A DNA stretch of 64,000 nt from JAFGJQ01 sp964586145 (GTDB lineage: Bacteria > Planctomycetota > Phycisphaerae > UBA1845), in contig CAZPHH010000010.1 in assembly GCA_964586145.1 (NCBI GenBank), positions 1 to 64,000 on the forward strand. The letters run 5' to 3'. Shown one piece after another: positions 9,348 through 17,489 of this stretch. The notes below the pieces were generated by a model, which had not been told where the DNA came from, did not search any database, and saw only the letters and a program-made list of their open reading frames with translations. Position 1 is the first letter of the stretch; each line of letters begins with the position of its first letter. Position numbers and translations under genes: made by a program.

Positions 9348-10091
9348 ATGCGACGCAAGCGGAAAATGCGAAAACGATTCTGGGCGTGGTGCTGGCCCAT
9401 TCTGGCCGCCCTGGCGGGCGCAACCGCCATCGCCTGTATTTTGTTGTGGGCGGCCCTGGCCCACGTCCCCGATTGGTATCGACCGCCGCAGGTCACCGAC
9501 GCGGAGCACAACGACCTCAAGAAGACGCTGATGGATACCGTCGCCGGCTTCACCGACGCCCTCCCCGCCGGCAAGCCGTTCCGAATCACCCTGACCGACG
9601 ACCAGGTCAGTCGCTGGATCGCCGTGCGGACCGATGTCTGGCCCGGAGCGGATGAATGGGTCCCCCCCTATCTGCACGAACCGGTCGTCGCGTTCGAGTC
9701 GGGTCGAGCCGCCCTCGGGGCTCGGTTTCAGCGGGACGGCTGGGAGGCCATCCTCAGTGCCCGACTGACATGCGACGTGCTGGACGACACCATCACGATC
9801 CGAGTGGACCGGCTGGCCTGCGGCTCGTGCCCCCTCCCGATCTCGGCCGTGGCCGGGCAATTGCGGCCCGTGATCACCGCGGAGGACAGCGACGTGGACA
9901 TCATGCCCGACCCGATGGCCGCGGCGGTGCGGTTCCTGCGGAAAAAAGGCAACGCCAGCCTGCTGACCGACGGGTTGACCGTCGAGAACCGCCTCTTCTG
10001 GAAACCCAGCGAGCGCTGGTTCCGAATCCGGTCGCTCACGCTGGAGCCCGGCATTCTGCGCGCCGAGATCGAGCCGCTCGGCCCCCGGTAG
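9348..10091 (+). CDS. membrane-anchored hypothetical protein, 247 aa
   Basis: A very basic N-terminus (RRKRKMRKR) leads into one transmembrane segment at about residues 12-38, followed by about 200 residues predicted outside the cytoplasm. The soluble part contains FRITLTDDQVSRWIA and a pair of cysteines in ACGSCPLP near residue 160. The overall shape is like small bitopic proteins with a lipid- or ligand-binding fold, but I do not recognise a family. It is divergent from the ABC operon. A -10-like TATACT lies at 9320-9325, 23 bases before the ATG. The adjacent gene is on the opposite strand, so it is likely monocistronic. Confidence 0.7.
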   Translation: MRRKRKMRKRFWAWCWPILAALAGATAIACILLWAALAHVPDWYRPPQVTDAEHNDLKKTLMDTVAGFTDALPAGKPFRITLTDDQVSRWIAVRTDVWPGADEWVPPYLHEPVVAFESGRAALGARFQRDGWEAILSARLTCDVLDDTITIRVDRLACGSCPLPISAVAGQLRPVITAEDSDVDIMPDPMAAAVRFLRKKGNASLLTDGLTVENRLFWKPSERWFRIRSLTLEPGILRAEIEPLGPR

Positions 10092-10108
10092 CATGGACCG
10101 GAGCCCCA

Positions 10109-10504
10109 TCACCCGGTCTGCCCGCCCTGTGAATTCGGCTCCACATCGGCGTCCAGCCGCCACCGGTACCCCCCCGCCCCGCAGGGCCGCAACGTAAAAA
10201 ACCCCCGCAGACGCCCGCCCCGCAGCACGACCCGCCAGCCATTCTCCCCGGCGTCCAGGATATCACAGGCCCCGCCATCCACCCGTCGAACATGCCCCCG
10301 ATCACCGCGGACCGGACCCTCGTAGTCCAGGTACACCTTGCGATGGTCGGCGATCCGCCGGCCCTCCGCCGGCAGGGCGCCCGGGGCCGTCGGGTCGCCG
10401 GGGAACTTCCAGGTCGCCAGCGCGGCAGGCTGCTCGATCAAAAAATCCCAGTGCTCGCCCGCCCGATCCTGATGATGTAAAATAGCGTATCGTAACGGAT
10501 TCAT
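10109..10504 (-). CDS. stand-alone LigD-type 3'-phosphoesterase domain protein
   Basis: 131 residues matching the phosphoesterase (PE) domain that in LigD trims 3' ends during bacterial non-homologous end joining. The core is visible: two His at residues 10-11, H18-W-D20, a further His at 54 and Tyr at 58, followed by YEGPVRGDRG. In LigD the metal site uses similarly spaced His and Asp residues. The Arg that usually follows the HxD motif (HYDFRLE) is replaced here (HWDFLIE), so activity may differ. No ligase, polymerase or Ku gene is adjacent. Stand-alone PE proteins of this kind are known in several phyla. ATG start. Confidence 0.8.
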   Translation of the reverse strand: MNPLRYAILHHQDRAGEHWDFLIEQPAALATWKFPGDPTAPGALPAEGRRIADHRKVYLDYEGPVRGDRGHVRRVDGGACDILDAGENGWRVVLRGGRLRGFFTLRPCGAGGYRWRLDADVEPNSQGGQTG

Positions 10505-10575
10505 GGTGGTGTTCCTGACGCGGTCCGGGAGCGCCGAATGATCAAGTACGATACCGGATTCGGCGAGGAATAGCG

Positions 10576-11271
10576 ATGAGCACGCAACGGTCGAAGCGGC
10601 GTGGATGCACCGGCGGTCCGGCCCTGGTGCTACTTGCGATCGGAAGCCTCAGCGGGTGCGGGCGCGAGCTGTCGTACAGCGAACTGAGACAACTCGGCCA
10701 GGAAAAGATGATCCAGCATGAATACGGCGCCGCCCGCAACCTCCTGCTCGAGGCCCGCGAGAGGGTCCCGGAAGACCCGTGGAACCTCTACGACCTCGGC
10801 GACTGCAACATCTACCTGGCCAAGGAGCAATTCCGGCTGCGGAACGCCCCGGCCGCGATGAGATACGTCGACGACGCGGCCCGCAGCTACGCCCGGGCCG
10901 TCAACGCGCATCCCGGCATGCTGCCGGCACTCTGGGGCAAGAACATGGCCCTGGAGCTGAAACAGCAGTTCGAGGCGGCGCTGGCGGTCGCGCAGTGGGC
11001 GGCGGAGTTCGTCGGTCCGTCCGCACGCGGCCAGATCTTCCTGGCCCATGAACTGGAGAAACGCAACGACCCGGACGCCGCCCTGCTGCGGTACCGACAG
11101 GCCGTCGCCATGGAGCCGAACAACGCATACGCCAACGCGGAACTCGGCCGCTTCTACGCCCGAATCCACCGACGGACGGAAGCGGCCCGGATGCTCCGCA
11201 CGGCGTACGCACTGAACCCGACGGAACCCGGCGTACTCGAGGCGCTCCGCGAGTTGGGCGAGACACCCTGA
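10576..11271 (+). CDS. TPR-repeat lipoprotein
   Basis: 231 residues. A signal peptide ends in a lipobox (LSGC) with Cys near residue 28, so the mature protein is probably lipid-anchored. The rest is helical and built of tetratricopeptide-like repeats: an N-terminal pair around residues 35-75 and clearer ones around residues 130-225 (DAALLRYRQAVAMEPNN; AYALNPTEPGVLEALR). TPR proteins act as scaffolds for complexes in the envelope; nothing here reveals the partner. ATG start; a gene of the YbjQ family follows 56 bases downstream on the same strand. Confidence 0.82.
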   Translation: MSTQRSKRRGCTGGPALVLLAIGSLSGCGRELSYSELRQLGQEKMIQHEYGAARNLLLEARERVPEDPWNLYDLGDCNIYLAKEQFRLRNAPAAMRYVDDAARSYARAVNAHPGMLPALWGKNMALELKQQFEAALAVAQWAAEFVGPSARGQIFLAHELEKRNDPDAALLRYRQAVAMEPNNAYANAELGRFYARIHRRTEAARMLRTAYALNPTEPGVLEALRELGETP

Positions 11272-11327
11272 GCCAGGCCGGCCTACTTCACCGATACGGA
11301 CAGAATACGCCAGTTGAGGACACACGG

Positions 11328-11654
11328 ATGATTCTGGTCAACACAGAGACCGTGCCCGGATATACCGTCCGCGAGGTCCGCGGGCTCGTCCAGGGCAACA
11401 CAATCCGGGCCAAGCACGTGGGCCGCGACATCGCCGCCGGGTTCAAGAACCTGATCGGCGGCGAACTGAAGGGCTACACGGAGCTGCTGACGGAGGCCCG
11501 GCGCCAGGCCATCGAACGCATGATGGCCCAGGCCCAGGAACTGGGGGCCAATGCGATCGTGAACGTGCGATTCACGACCAGCGCGGTCACCCAGGGTGCG
11601 GCCGAGCTGTACGCCTACGGCACCGCCGTGATCGTCGAGCCGGGAGTGATCTGA
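11328..11654 (+). CDS. YbjQ/UPF0145 family protein
   Basis: 108 residues that match the small heavy-metal-binding-domain-like YbjQ family from end to end: N-terminal TVPGYTVREVRGLVQGNT, central GGELKGYTELLTEAR, then GANAIVNVRF and YGTAVIVEP. The family forms oligomers; its biochemical role is unsettled. ATG start with an A/G-rich stretch (GAGGACACACGG) upstream. The stop codon overlaps the next gene by one base (TGATG), so the two are almost certainly cotranslated. Confidence 0.93.
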   Translation: MILVNTETVPGYTVREVRGLVQGNTIRAKHVGRDIAAGFKNLIGGELKGYTELLTEARRQAIERMMAQAQELGANAIVNVRFTTSAVTQGAAELYAYGTAVIVEPGVI

Positions 11655-12157
11655 TGGAGGCTCTGTGGCTCCAGGTTTTGCCTCTTCTCGGTCTGCTCGC
11701 CCTGGGATACGGCGTCGGGCGCTGGGTGGAGCATCGCCACCTCCGCTCCATCGAGGCCCGAGAGCGGCAATACCGCGGCTTCGTGGTGACGAATCTGCGA
11801 GTCGTGCCGTCGCCCGAAACCGTCCGGCAGTCGTCGCTGGTCCTGGGAGAAGCCGTCATCGCCACGGACTTCTTCAAAAGCTTCGCGGCCCGGCTGCGGA
11901 GCCTGGTCGGCGGGGAGGTCCGAACCTATCACACGCTGATGACGCGGGCCCGGCGCGAGGCCCTGCTCCGGATGCTGGACCAGGCCCGGCGGGCCGGCGC
12001 CCAGGAGGTCTACAACGTCCGCTACGAAACCTCCAACATCCGCAGCGCCAACCCTCGAAACCCCGGCGTAAGCGTGGAGGTCTTCGCCTTCGGCACCGCC
12101 GTCGTCCGCCAACCGGCCGCCGGCCGAAGCGAGTGCCACACCTCGGCAGTCTCATGA
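11654..12157 (+). CDS. membrane-anchored YbjQ-like protein
   Basis: 167 residues. An N-terminal transmembrane segment (about residues 6-24) precedes a second YbjQ-like domain with the same landmarks as its neighbour: FVVTNLRVVPS, GGEVRTYHTLMTRARREAL, EVYNVRYETSN and FAFGTAVV. It is a divergent tandem paralogue of the gene just upstream with an added anchor. The start overlaps the previous stop by one base. The two domains probably interact, giving a membrane-tethered hetero-oligomer; this is inference from the pairing. After it comes a non-coding stretch of about 660 bases. Confidence 0.85.
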   Translation: MEALWLQVLPLLGLLALGYGVGRWVEHRHLRSIEARERQYRGFVVTNLRVVPSPETVRQSSLVLGEAVIATDFFKSFAARLRSLVGGEVRTYHTLMTRARREALLRMLDQARRAGAQEVYNVRYETSNIRSANPRNPGVSVEVFAFGTAVVRQPAAGRSECHTSAVS

Positions 12158-12283
12158 CGAGGGGAGCGGGCGTTCTCTCCCCCTCCCCTCTGAGCAGACG
12201 GGATTCACCCACCGGAAAACGGCCGCATCCCTCGCCCCCCTCCCGCGCAGCGGCTTGCCCCCCATGTCACCCGCTTCCCCCTT

Positions 12284-12360
12284 GTCCAACCGGCTTCCGA
12301 TGTGCAGCCAGCTTCCGGTGTGGGCCCCGCCTCTGGTGTGGGACCGGCTTTCCAGCCGGT
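12284..12360. repeat. four imperfect 18-base tandem units ending in a hairpin
   Basis: Units begin at 12284, 12302, 12320 and 12338, each starting GTSSR and carrying a CCGGCTTCC-like or CCGCCTCTGG core. The fourth ends in a perfect inverted repeat, ACCGGCT / AGCCGGT with a 4-base loop (12343-12360). A second GC palindrome (CCGGCGCGCCGG) follows at about 12386-12397. The region is non-coding; open frames across it only reflect its lack of stops. It begins the 658-base spacer 12158-12815. Confidence 0.6.
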
Positions 12361-12639
12361 CTTCTCCCCTCTCCGTGGGACCGTCCCGGCGCGCCGGGAT
12401 CCAGCCGGTCTTCCGGGTGCCACGCCCGTTTCCGCCGAAGGCCGGATCGGGCATGACGACTCGCGACGTAGCCGATGCTCTTGACCCACCCGCAAGGGCT
12501 GGAGGCCCCGCCCGAAATCAGGAACCGAGGCGCGCGGAGACCCCTGGATTGACGTGCAAAACGGCGTGCAAACCGGAGAGTGAACCCGGCCTTGGAAGGC
12601 CGGTCTATCCTCGCGCCAGCCTACGGCCGAGACATCTTC

Positions 12640-12815
12640 CTTGTTTTTGCGTTTTTGCGTTTCCCCGTTTTTGCGTTTCCCCCTGTCCCTCCGTCTCTGT
12701 CTTCCGCGTCTCTGCGTTTCCCCGCGCCCCTCCGATTTCTGCTTTTTGCTTTCCCCTGTCCGTCCGTGCCTCCTTGCCTTCCCCTTCGTGCCTTCGTGCC
12801 TCCGTGCCTTCTTCC
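12640..12815. repeat. pyrimidine-rich short-word repeat tract
   Basis: This tract is built of recurring words: TTTTTGCGTTTCCCC-like units near 12650-12680, CTCTGCGTTTCCCC near 12710, and CGTGCCTTCGTGCCTCCGTG near 12787-12806. It runs right up to the ffh stop codon. The other strand is purine-rich and would read as a basic, low-complexity peptide (RRHEGTKGKARRH), but no Shine-Dalgarno site or domain supports a gene. From memory, tracts of this sort recur between genes in Planctomycetota and other environmental bacteria; I cannot verify that here. Confidence 0.6.
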
Positions 12816-14252
12816 TCACCTCCGGCCGCGCTTCCGCGCCTTGCGACGGTCCTTCTTCGAGACCTGGCGCCGGCTGGCGGCCGTGCTGCCTTTGGCCTTC
12901 AGCGTGCCGCCGCCGGCCATCATCTGCGACAGGCTCGACGTCATCCGCATCCGGTCCAGCATCGATTTGCCGGCCATCATCTTCATCGCGTCCCGCATCT
13001 GACCGAACGCCTTTACCAGCCCGTTCACGTCCTGCGGCTCCGTGCCGCTGCCCTTGGCGATGCGACGACGCCGGGAATGATCGATCAGCGCCGGCTTCTC
13101 CCGCTCCCTGGGCGTCATCGAGAGAATGATCGCCTCAAAACGCTTGATCTCCCCTTCATCAATCTCCGTGTCGGGAATCTGCCCGCCCAGCCCGGGAATC
13201 TTCTTGAGCATCTCCCGCATGGAGCCCATCTTCTGCACCTTGCGGACCTGGGCCAGAAAATCGTCCAGGGTCATCTGGCCCTTGGCCATCTTCTTCTCGA
13301 GCCTGGCCGCCTCCGCCGCGTCGTACTGCTCCTGCGCCTTCTCGACCAGGCTCAGCATGTCGCCCGCCCCGAGAATGCGCCCGGCGATGCGGTCCGGGTG
13401 GAACGGCTCCAGTGCGTCCAGCTTCTCACCCACGCCGACAAACTTGATCGGCTTGCCGGTGATCCGCTTGGCCGACAGCGCCGCCCCGCCGCGCGTATCG
13501 CTGTCGAACTTCGTCAGGACCAGCCCGTCCAGCTCCAGTCGCTCGTTGAAGGCCTTGGCGGTGGCCACGGCGTCCTGGCCGGTCATCGCGTCCAGCACCA
13601 GGTAGATCTGGTGCGGCGCGCACGTGCTGGCGACTTGCGCCACCTCCGCCATCATCTCTTCGTCGATGGCCAGCCGCCCGGCCGTGTCCAGAATCACCAC
13701 GTCGCGATCGGTCTTCTTCGCGTGGAGAATGCCGTTGCGGCAGACCTTCACCGCGTTCACGTGCCCGCGCTCGGTGTAAACCGGCACCCCCACCTGCTGG
13801 CCGACGATTTCCAACTGGTCGATGGCGGCCGGGCGCTTCAGGTCGGCCGCCACCAGAAGCGGCCGCTTGGCCCGCTTGAGGATCAGACCGGCCAGCTTGC
13901 CGCAGGTGGTGGTTTTGCCGGAGCCCTGCAGGCCGGCAAGGAGCACAACGGTCGGCCCCGGTGTGGCGAACGGAATACGCGGGTCCACCGGCCCCATCAG
14001 GCTGACCAGCTCATCGTGGACGATCTTCCACATGAGCTGGTCCGGCTTGAGGGTGCGGATCACTTCCTGCCCTACAGCCTTCTCGCGCACCTCGTCGCAG
14101 AACTGCCGGGCCACCTCCACGTGGACGTCGGCCTCGAGCAGGGCCGTTCGGATGGCCCGCATGGCTTCATCAATGTTGTCCTCGGTGATGCGTCCGCGCC
14201 CGCGCATGGAGCGGAAGATGTCGCCGAACCGTTCTGTGAGGGTATCGAACAT
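12816..14252 (-). CDS. ffh: signal recognition particle protein Ffh
   Basis: The GTPase of the signal recognition particle, which binds 4.5S RNA and signal sequences on ribosomes and delivers membrane proteins to FtsY. 478 residues. The N domain (residues 1-90) is followed by the G domain with P-loop GLQGSGKTTT near residue 107, DTAGR near residue 189, TKFD near residue 247 and the following GGAALS, and then a methionine-rich M domain with many Met after residue 380 and a basic C-terminus. The ATG at 14252 was chosen because the family begins with MFDTLTERF; GGAG lies four bases upstream. The partner RNA gene is not in the window. Confidence 0.96.
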   Translation of the reverse strand: MFDTLTERFGDIFRSMRGRGRITEDNIDEAMRAIRTALLEADVHVEVARQFCDEVREKAVGQEVIRTLKPDQLMWKIVHDELVSLMGPVDPRIPFATPGPTVVLLAGLQGSGKTTTCGKLAGLILKRAKRPLLVAADLKRPAAIDQLEIVGQQVGVPVYTERGHVNAVKVCRNGILHAKKTDRDVVILDTAGRLAIDEEMMAEVAQVASTCAPHQIYLVLDAMTGQDAVATAKAFNERLELDGLVLTKFDSDTRGGAALSAKRITGKPIKFVGVGEKLDALEPFHPDRIAGRILGAGDMLSLVEKAQEQYDAAEAARLEKKMAKGQMTLDDFLAQVRKVQKMGSMREMLKKIPGLGGQIPDTEIDEGEIKRFEAIILSMTPREREKPALIDHSRRRRIAKGSGTEPQDVNGLVKAFGQMRDAMKMMAGKSMLDRMRMTSSLSQMMAGGGTLKAKGSTAASRRQVSKKDRRKARKRGRR

Positions 14253-14429
14253 GAGCTCCGTTGACCTCGCTATCTGGGGGCCCCCGCGGCCGGAAGGCGG
14301 CCGGCGGATTCGCCTTTTTAACGGGAGGAGCCGCACGGGGTCAAATGGCTTCGCAAGGCGCGGCCCGCATGTTACACTCCCAGCCCTTTGCGGAGTCGAA
14401 GGGTGAGAGTCCCATCTGGCAACGCCGGG

Positions 14430-15302
14430 GTGTTGGAAGTGGTAAAGGTCGCAAACAGAACGGGTTGTGCGTCTTGGGCCGCACACGCGGCGGTGGTGGC
14501 TGTACTGCTGGCCGCCAACGGGTGCGCCACCTCCGGCGCCCTGGGCAGGGGCAGAACGGCCGAGCAAAAGGGGGACTACCACCAGGCATACGCCATCTAT
14601 GCGGCCGCCACGCGGCAATCCCCCTCAAACCGTGCCCTGGCACGGGCCATGGCCCGCGTCGCCCCCCAGACCGTGCAATACTGGAACCGGGCTGGCGGCG
14701 CATTCGAGTCCCAGGGCGACGTCGACCGGGCCTGGCGCTGCTACATGCGCGCCCTTCTGGTGAATCCGGGCGATCCGACCGCGCTGGCGGGCATTGAGCG
14801 AATCGGCGAGCAACATCCCGACACCGCGGAGGCCGCCCGGGTGGCCTGGATGCGGCACGGCGAACGGTCACTGCAGGTCGGACGTGTGCCGACCCTGTCC
14901 CGGGCAGATGCGGCCGGCAACGCAGATTCGCCCGCAGAGTTGGGACCCGACACACGTCCCTTCCCCACGCCGGCCGAGGTGGAAGAGGCGGAACGGTCCC
15001 GTCCCCCGGGCTGCGTGGCGGAGGCCACGGTCAGCCGGAAGGACCGACGGCACCGGCCTCGCGCCTTTCTGTATGACGGACTGAGCGTGGAGGTTCGGGA
15101 CACGGACCGCCGTCCGCGAGCCGACCTGAACGTCTATCTCGGCGAACGGCGCATGCTGAAGGCCCGGAACCTCAAGCCGGGAGAGGACGCGGGCGTGACC
15201 GGCCGGTCCGGCTCACGCTATGCGGTGCGGGTTCTGTCCGTCGAGCACGCAACGGAAACGGTGCGGGTCGGGCTGTTCTCGGTCACAGACCCGCCTCGGT
15301 AG
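14430..15302 (+). CDS. TPR-containing lipoprotein
   Basis: About 290 residues. The signal peptide is rich in Ala and Val and ends LLAANGC, giving a lipidated Cys. A helical region with at least two TPR-like units (GDYHQAYAIYAAATRQSPSN; VDRAWRCYMRALLVNPGD) comes first, then a Pro- and Arg-rich linker, then a C-terminal beta-like domain of about 90 residues that I do not recognise. The start is uncertain: the GTG at 14430 is used here; a TTG at 14388 and a GTG at 14439 are also in frame. A weak promoter (TTCGCA at 14350, 17-base gap, TACACT at 14373) lies upstream. It is divergent from ffh. Confidence 0.75.
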   Translation: MLEVVKVANRTGCASWAAHAAVVAVLLAANGCATSGALGRGRTAEQKGDYHQAYAIYAAATRQSPSNRALARAMARVAPQTVQYWNRAGGAFESQGDVDRAWRCYMRALLVNPGDPTALAGIERIGEQHPDTAEAARVAWMRHGERSLQVGRVPTLSRADAAGNADSPAELGPDTRPFPTPAEVEEAERSRPPGCVAEATVSRKDRRHRPRAFLYDGLSVEVRDTDRRPRADLNVYLGERRMLKARNLKPGEDAGVTGRSGSRYAVRVLSVEHATETVRVGLFSVTDPPR

Positions 15303-15330
15303 GCCGGCGAGGCAGCCGGCGCCACACGGG

Positions 15331-16143
15331 TCACGCCGGCGGTTCGTCGGGTGGCCGAGATGGCGGCGGCGGTCCCTCGGGTCGATCCCAGCGGCCGCGT
15401 GGGCCCCGCGGCGGCCCATCCGGCCGACCCGGACCACGGCCTGGCGGCCTGGGATTCAGCCGGAGTTCCAATTCCTCTTCGATGATGGCGTCTCGCCTGG
15501 CTTCCACGTCGTCCAGATGCCGGCGTAGCCGCTCGACGCCTTCTTCCAGGCGGCGAAGCTCCTGCCGGCCGATGTCCTCGCGAAGCTGAACGTCGCGGGT
15601 GACATGCTGCCGCATCGCCTCGCGAATTCGATCGCGATCCGCTTCGGCCGCATGCCGGTACTCCCGCATCAGCTTCCGCATGGCCATCTCGTTCTTGGCG
15701 GATTCCAGGCGAAGGTTGAACAGATCCGGCGGATCCTCTTCATACGACCGAAGCAGTCGCGTCATCTCCGGCATCAGGCTGCCCAGGATGCGCTCGCCCA
15801 TCTGGGGGTTCTTCTGCAAACGATCGCGAAGCTCCTTCGCGGCCTCCGGAAAGTGCGTGTCGATGAAATCGCGAACCTTCTGACGCTCCGATTCCCCCCA
15901 CCGCTCGGACGGCTGCCGATTCGGTCTTTGCCGGTGGTCACGCATGCGTCGTCCGGACGGCGGTCCGGGCGCCTTGGACGGACGATCTGCGTCCGGCGCG
16001 TCCTCCGCCGGTTGGGAGTCCGTCGTGTCATCGCGATCCTGTCCGGGCGGCGGCCCTTCCTCGCTCCAGGCGGCCGCAACGGCCAGCACGCTCAGACCGG
16101 CCAGGACCACGAACCCAAGTCGAAAGTGCCTGCCGCATACCAT
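15331..16143 (-). CDS. exported coiled-coil protein, CpxP/Spy-like, of the sigma-factor operon
   Basis: 270 residues. An N-terminal signal or anchor (about residues 8-26) is followed by an acidic, Pro-rich linker, a long charged alpha-helical region (about residues 80-220), and a Pro/Gly/Arg-rich tail. The helical part, with many Glu/Arg/Leu repeats and segments such as RQHVTRDVQLREDIGR, resembles periplasmic stress proteins of the CpxP/Spy/ZraP type, which bind unfolded protein or metal; this is a resemblance in form only. It is the third gene of an operon with an ECF sigma factor and its anti-sigma factor and overlaps the latter by 52 bases. ATG start with GGAG about ten bases upstream. Confidence 0.7.
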   Translation of the reverse strand: MVCGRHFRLGFVVLAGLSVLAVAAAWSEEGPPPGQDRDDTTDSQPAEDAPDADRPSKAPGPPSGRRMRDHRQRPNRQPSERWGESERQKVRDFIDTHFPEAAKELRDRLQKNPQMGERILGSLMPEMTRLLRSYEEDPPDLFNLRLESAKNEMAMRKLMREYRHAAEADRDRIREAMRQHVTRDVQLREDIGRQELRRLEEGVERLRRHLDDVEARRDAIIEEELELRLNPRPPGRGPGRPDGPPRGPRGRWDRPEGPPPPSRPPDEPPA

Positions 16144-16748
16144 GGGTAATCTTCTCCCGCTTGCATAATGGTGCCGGGCTTCTTCAGTGAATCCAACTCA
16201 TCACGGAGCTTCTCGTACAGGCGGTCGGTCTCCGTCTCTGCCTCGTCGTATCCGCTCTCTGCCGCCGGGCTCCAGGCAAACCCCAGCATCTCTTCTTCCA
16301 GCGCATCCAGGTTCGGCAGGGACATCGCATCCGCCCGGTCTGTCGCACTTTCCTCCGCAAACTCCACCAGTGCGTCCAGCGCACTATAGGAAGCCTGCGG
16401 AGCGGAGGGCCCCGTCGGACGATTCACCATGACAACGATCGCCACGACGGCCGCGGCCGCCAGCGGACCGCCGATCGACAGGGGAAGCAGGCGGCGGAAC
16501 CGGCTTCTGGCGGCCCCGGCCGTCCGGCCCGCCAGCTCATCCCGAACGGCCCGTTTGACCCGGGCCACACAGGCCGGATCGACCCAGACCGTCGGGATCC
16601 CCTGCAAGCGCGACTCGTCCGCAGCGATGCGGACCTGGAGCTTGAGATGCTCCAGCGACCCAGGCCCGGGCGTGCCGGGCGCATGGTCCCGCAACCACTG
16701 CTCGTCCCGCTCGATGTCCGCCATCCTTTCGCGTTCGTCAGGAGTCAT
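16092..16748 (-). CDS. membrane anti-sigma factor
   Basis: 218 residues, encoded immediately after an ECF sigma factor with an 11-base overlap. The N-terminal 85 residues are cytoplasmic and charged and carry the likely sigma-binding region. A single transmembrane segment spans about residues 87-108, and an acidic C-terminal domain of about 110 residues lies outside. I do not see the HxxxCxxC zinc motif of ZAS-type anti-sigma factors, so recognition of the sigma factor must use another fold. The role rests mainly on position and topology. The ATG at 16748 overlaps the sigma gene; an earlier in-frame start would overlap it by about 100 bases and is unlikely. Confidence 0.8.
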   Translation of the reverse strand: MTPDERERMADIERDEQWLRDHAPGTPGPGSLEHLKLQVRIAADESRLQGIPTVWVDPACVARVKRAVRDELAGRTAGAARSRFRRLLPLSIGGPLAAAAVVAIVVMVNRPTGPSAPQASYSALDALVEFAEESATDRADAMSLPNLDALEEEMLGFAWSPAAESGYDEAETETDRLYEKLRDELDSLKKPGTIMQAGEDYPWYAAGTFDLGSWSWPV

Positions 16749-17322
16749 CTGGTGCCTCCATTTGCTTTCGCAACCTGGCCAGGCCGCGATGGGCCCGGGC
16801 CAGGGCTGTCCCCAGGGGCGTACCCATGATTTCGGCAATCTGGGCAAAGGTCATGTCGGAGAAGTGCCGCAGCATGATCACCTCTCGCTCTGGCTCCGGC
16901 AGCGCGGCCAGCCCCCGCTGGAGGGCGTCAGCCTCCTCCTGGTGCTCCAGGTCGCGAGAGGGCGTATCCAGGTCCCGTGCCGTCTCCCGGGGTCCGGTTC
17001 CGGCCGCTTCGCTGTCCGAATCGGACAGAAGGGGCATCATTGGCGGCCGGCGTCGGACCCGCCGGATGTGGTCTCTGCCCAGGTTGGCCGCGATGCGGAA
17101 AAGCCAGCTTTCCAGGTTCCCCCGGTGCTCGTACCGGGGCAGCATCCGGACCACCCGGACGAACAGTTCCTGCAGCAGGTCCTCCGCGTCCGCCCGGGAG
17201 CCGGTCATCCGGAAGAGGAATCCGAACAGCCGATTGGCGTACAGGTCGACCAGGGCGTCGTACGCCGAGGGTTCGCCCTGCCGGGCCCGCTCCACCAGGG
17301 TCGTCAGTTCATCCACTTCCAT
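16738..17322 (-). CDS. ECF (RpoE-type) RNA polymerase sigma factor
   Basis: 194 residues with the two sigma domains of the extracytoplasmic-function group. Region 2 includes GSRADAEDLLQELFVRV and NLESWLFRIAANLGRDHIRR. After an acidic linker of about 45 residues, region 4 includes LPEPEREVIMLRHFSDMTFAQIAEIMG and an HTH. It should direct RNA polymerase to a small regulon controlled by the membrane anti-sigma factor downstream. ATG start at 17322. The gene is divergent from rpmB. Autoregulation is common in this group, but I see no clear ECF promoter upstream. Confidence 0.94.
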   Translation of the reverse strand: MEVDELTTLVERARQGEPSAYDALVDLYANRLFGFLFRMTGSRADAEDLLQELFVRVVRMLPRYEHRGNLESWLFRIAANLGRDHIRRVRRRPPMMPLLSDSDSEAAGTGPRETARDLDTPSRDLEHQEEADALQRGLAALPEPEREVIMLRHFSDMTFAQIAEIMGTPLGTALARAHRGLARLRKQMEAPDDS

Positions 17323-17403
17323 AGCCGTCCTGAACGCCTAACGTCCGTCCAGCCCGGGTATTGCGGGCCGGAACCCGATCCCCGGGAAAGTGTCTCCCCG
17401 GGG

Positions 17404-17431
17404 TTGCAAAGCGTGGCAAATACCCTACACT
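17404..17431 (+). promoter_or_regulatory. candidate promoter of rpmB
   Basis: TTGCAA at 17404-17409 and TACACT at 17426-17431 with a 16-base spacer, giving a leader of about 50 bases before the rpmB ATG. Assigned by eye; only a moderate match to consensus. Confidence 0.4.
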
Positions 17432-17489
17432 ATGGGGCTCTTCGGCTTCCGGCAGGGTCCGGGGGCCGGTATTGTGGAGATTCAGAACC

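Noticed and set aside
12205..12819. Minus-strand open frame with RRHEGT-like repeats
   Set aside because: The residues only reflect the purine-rich repeat tract; no start signal, domain or codon pattern of a gene.
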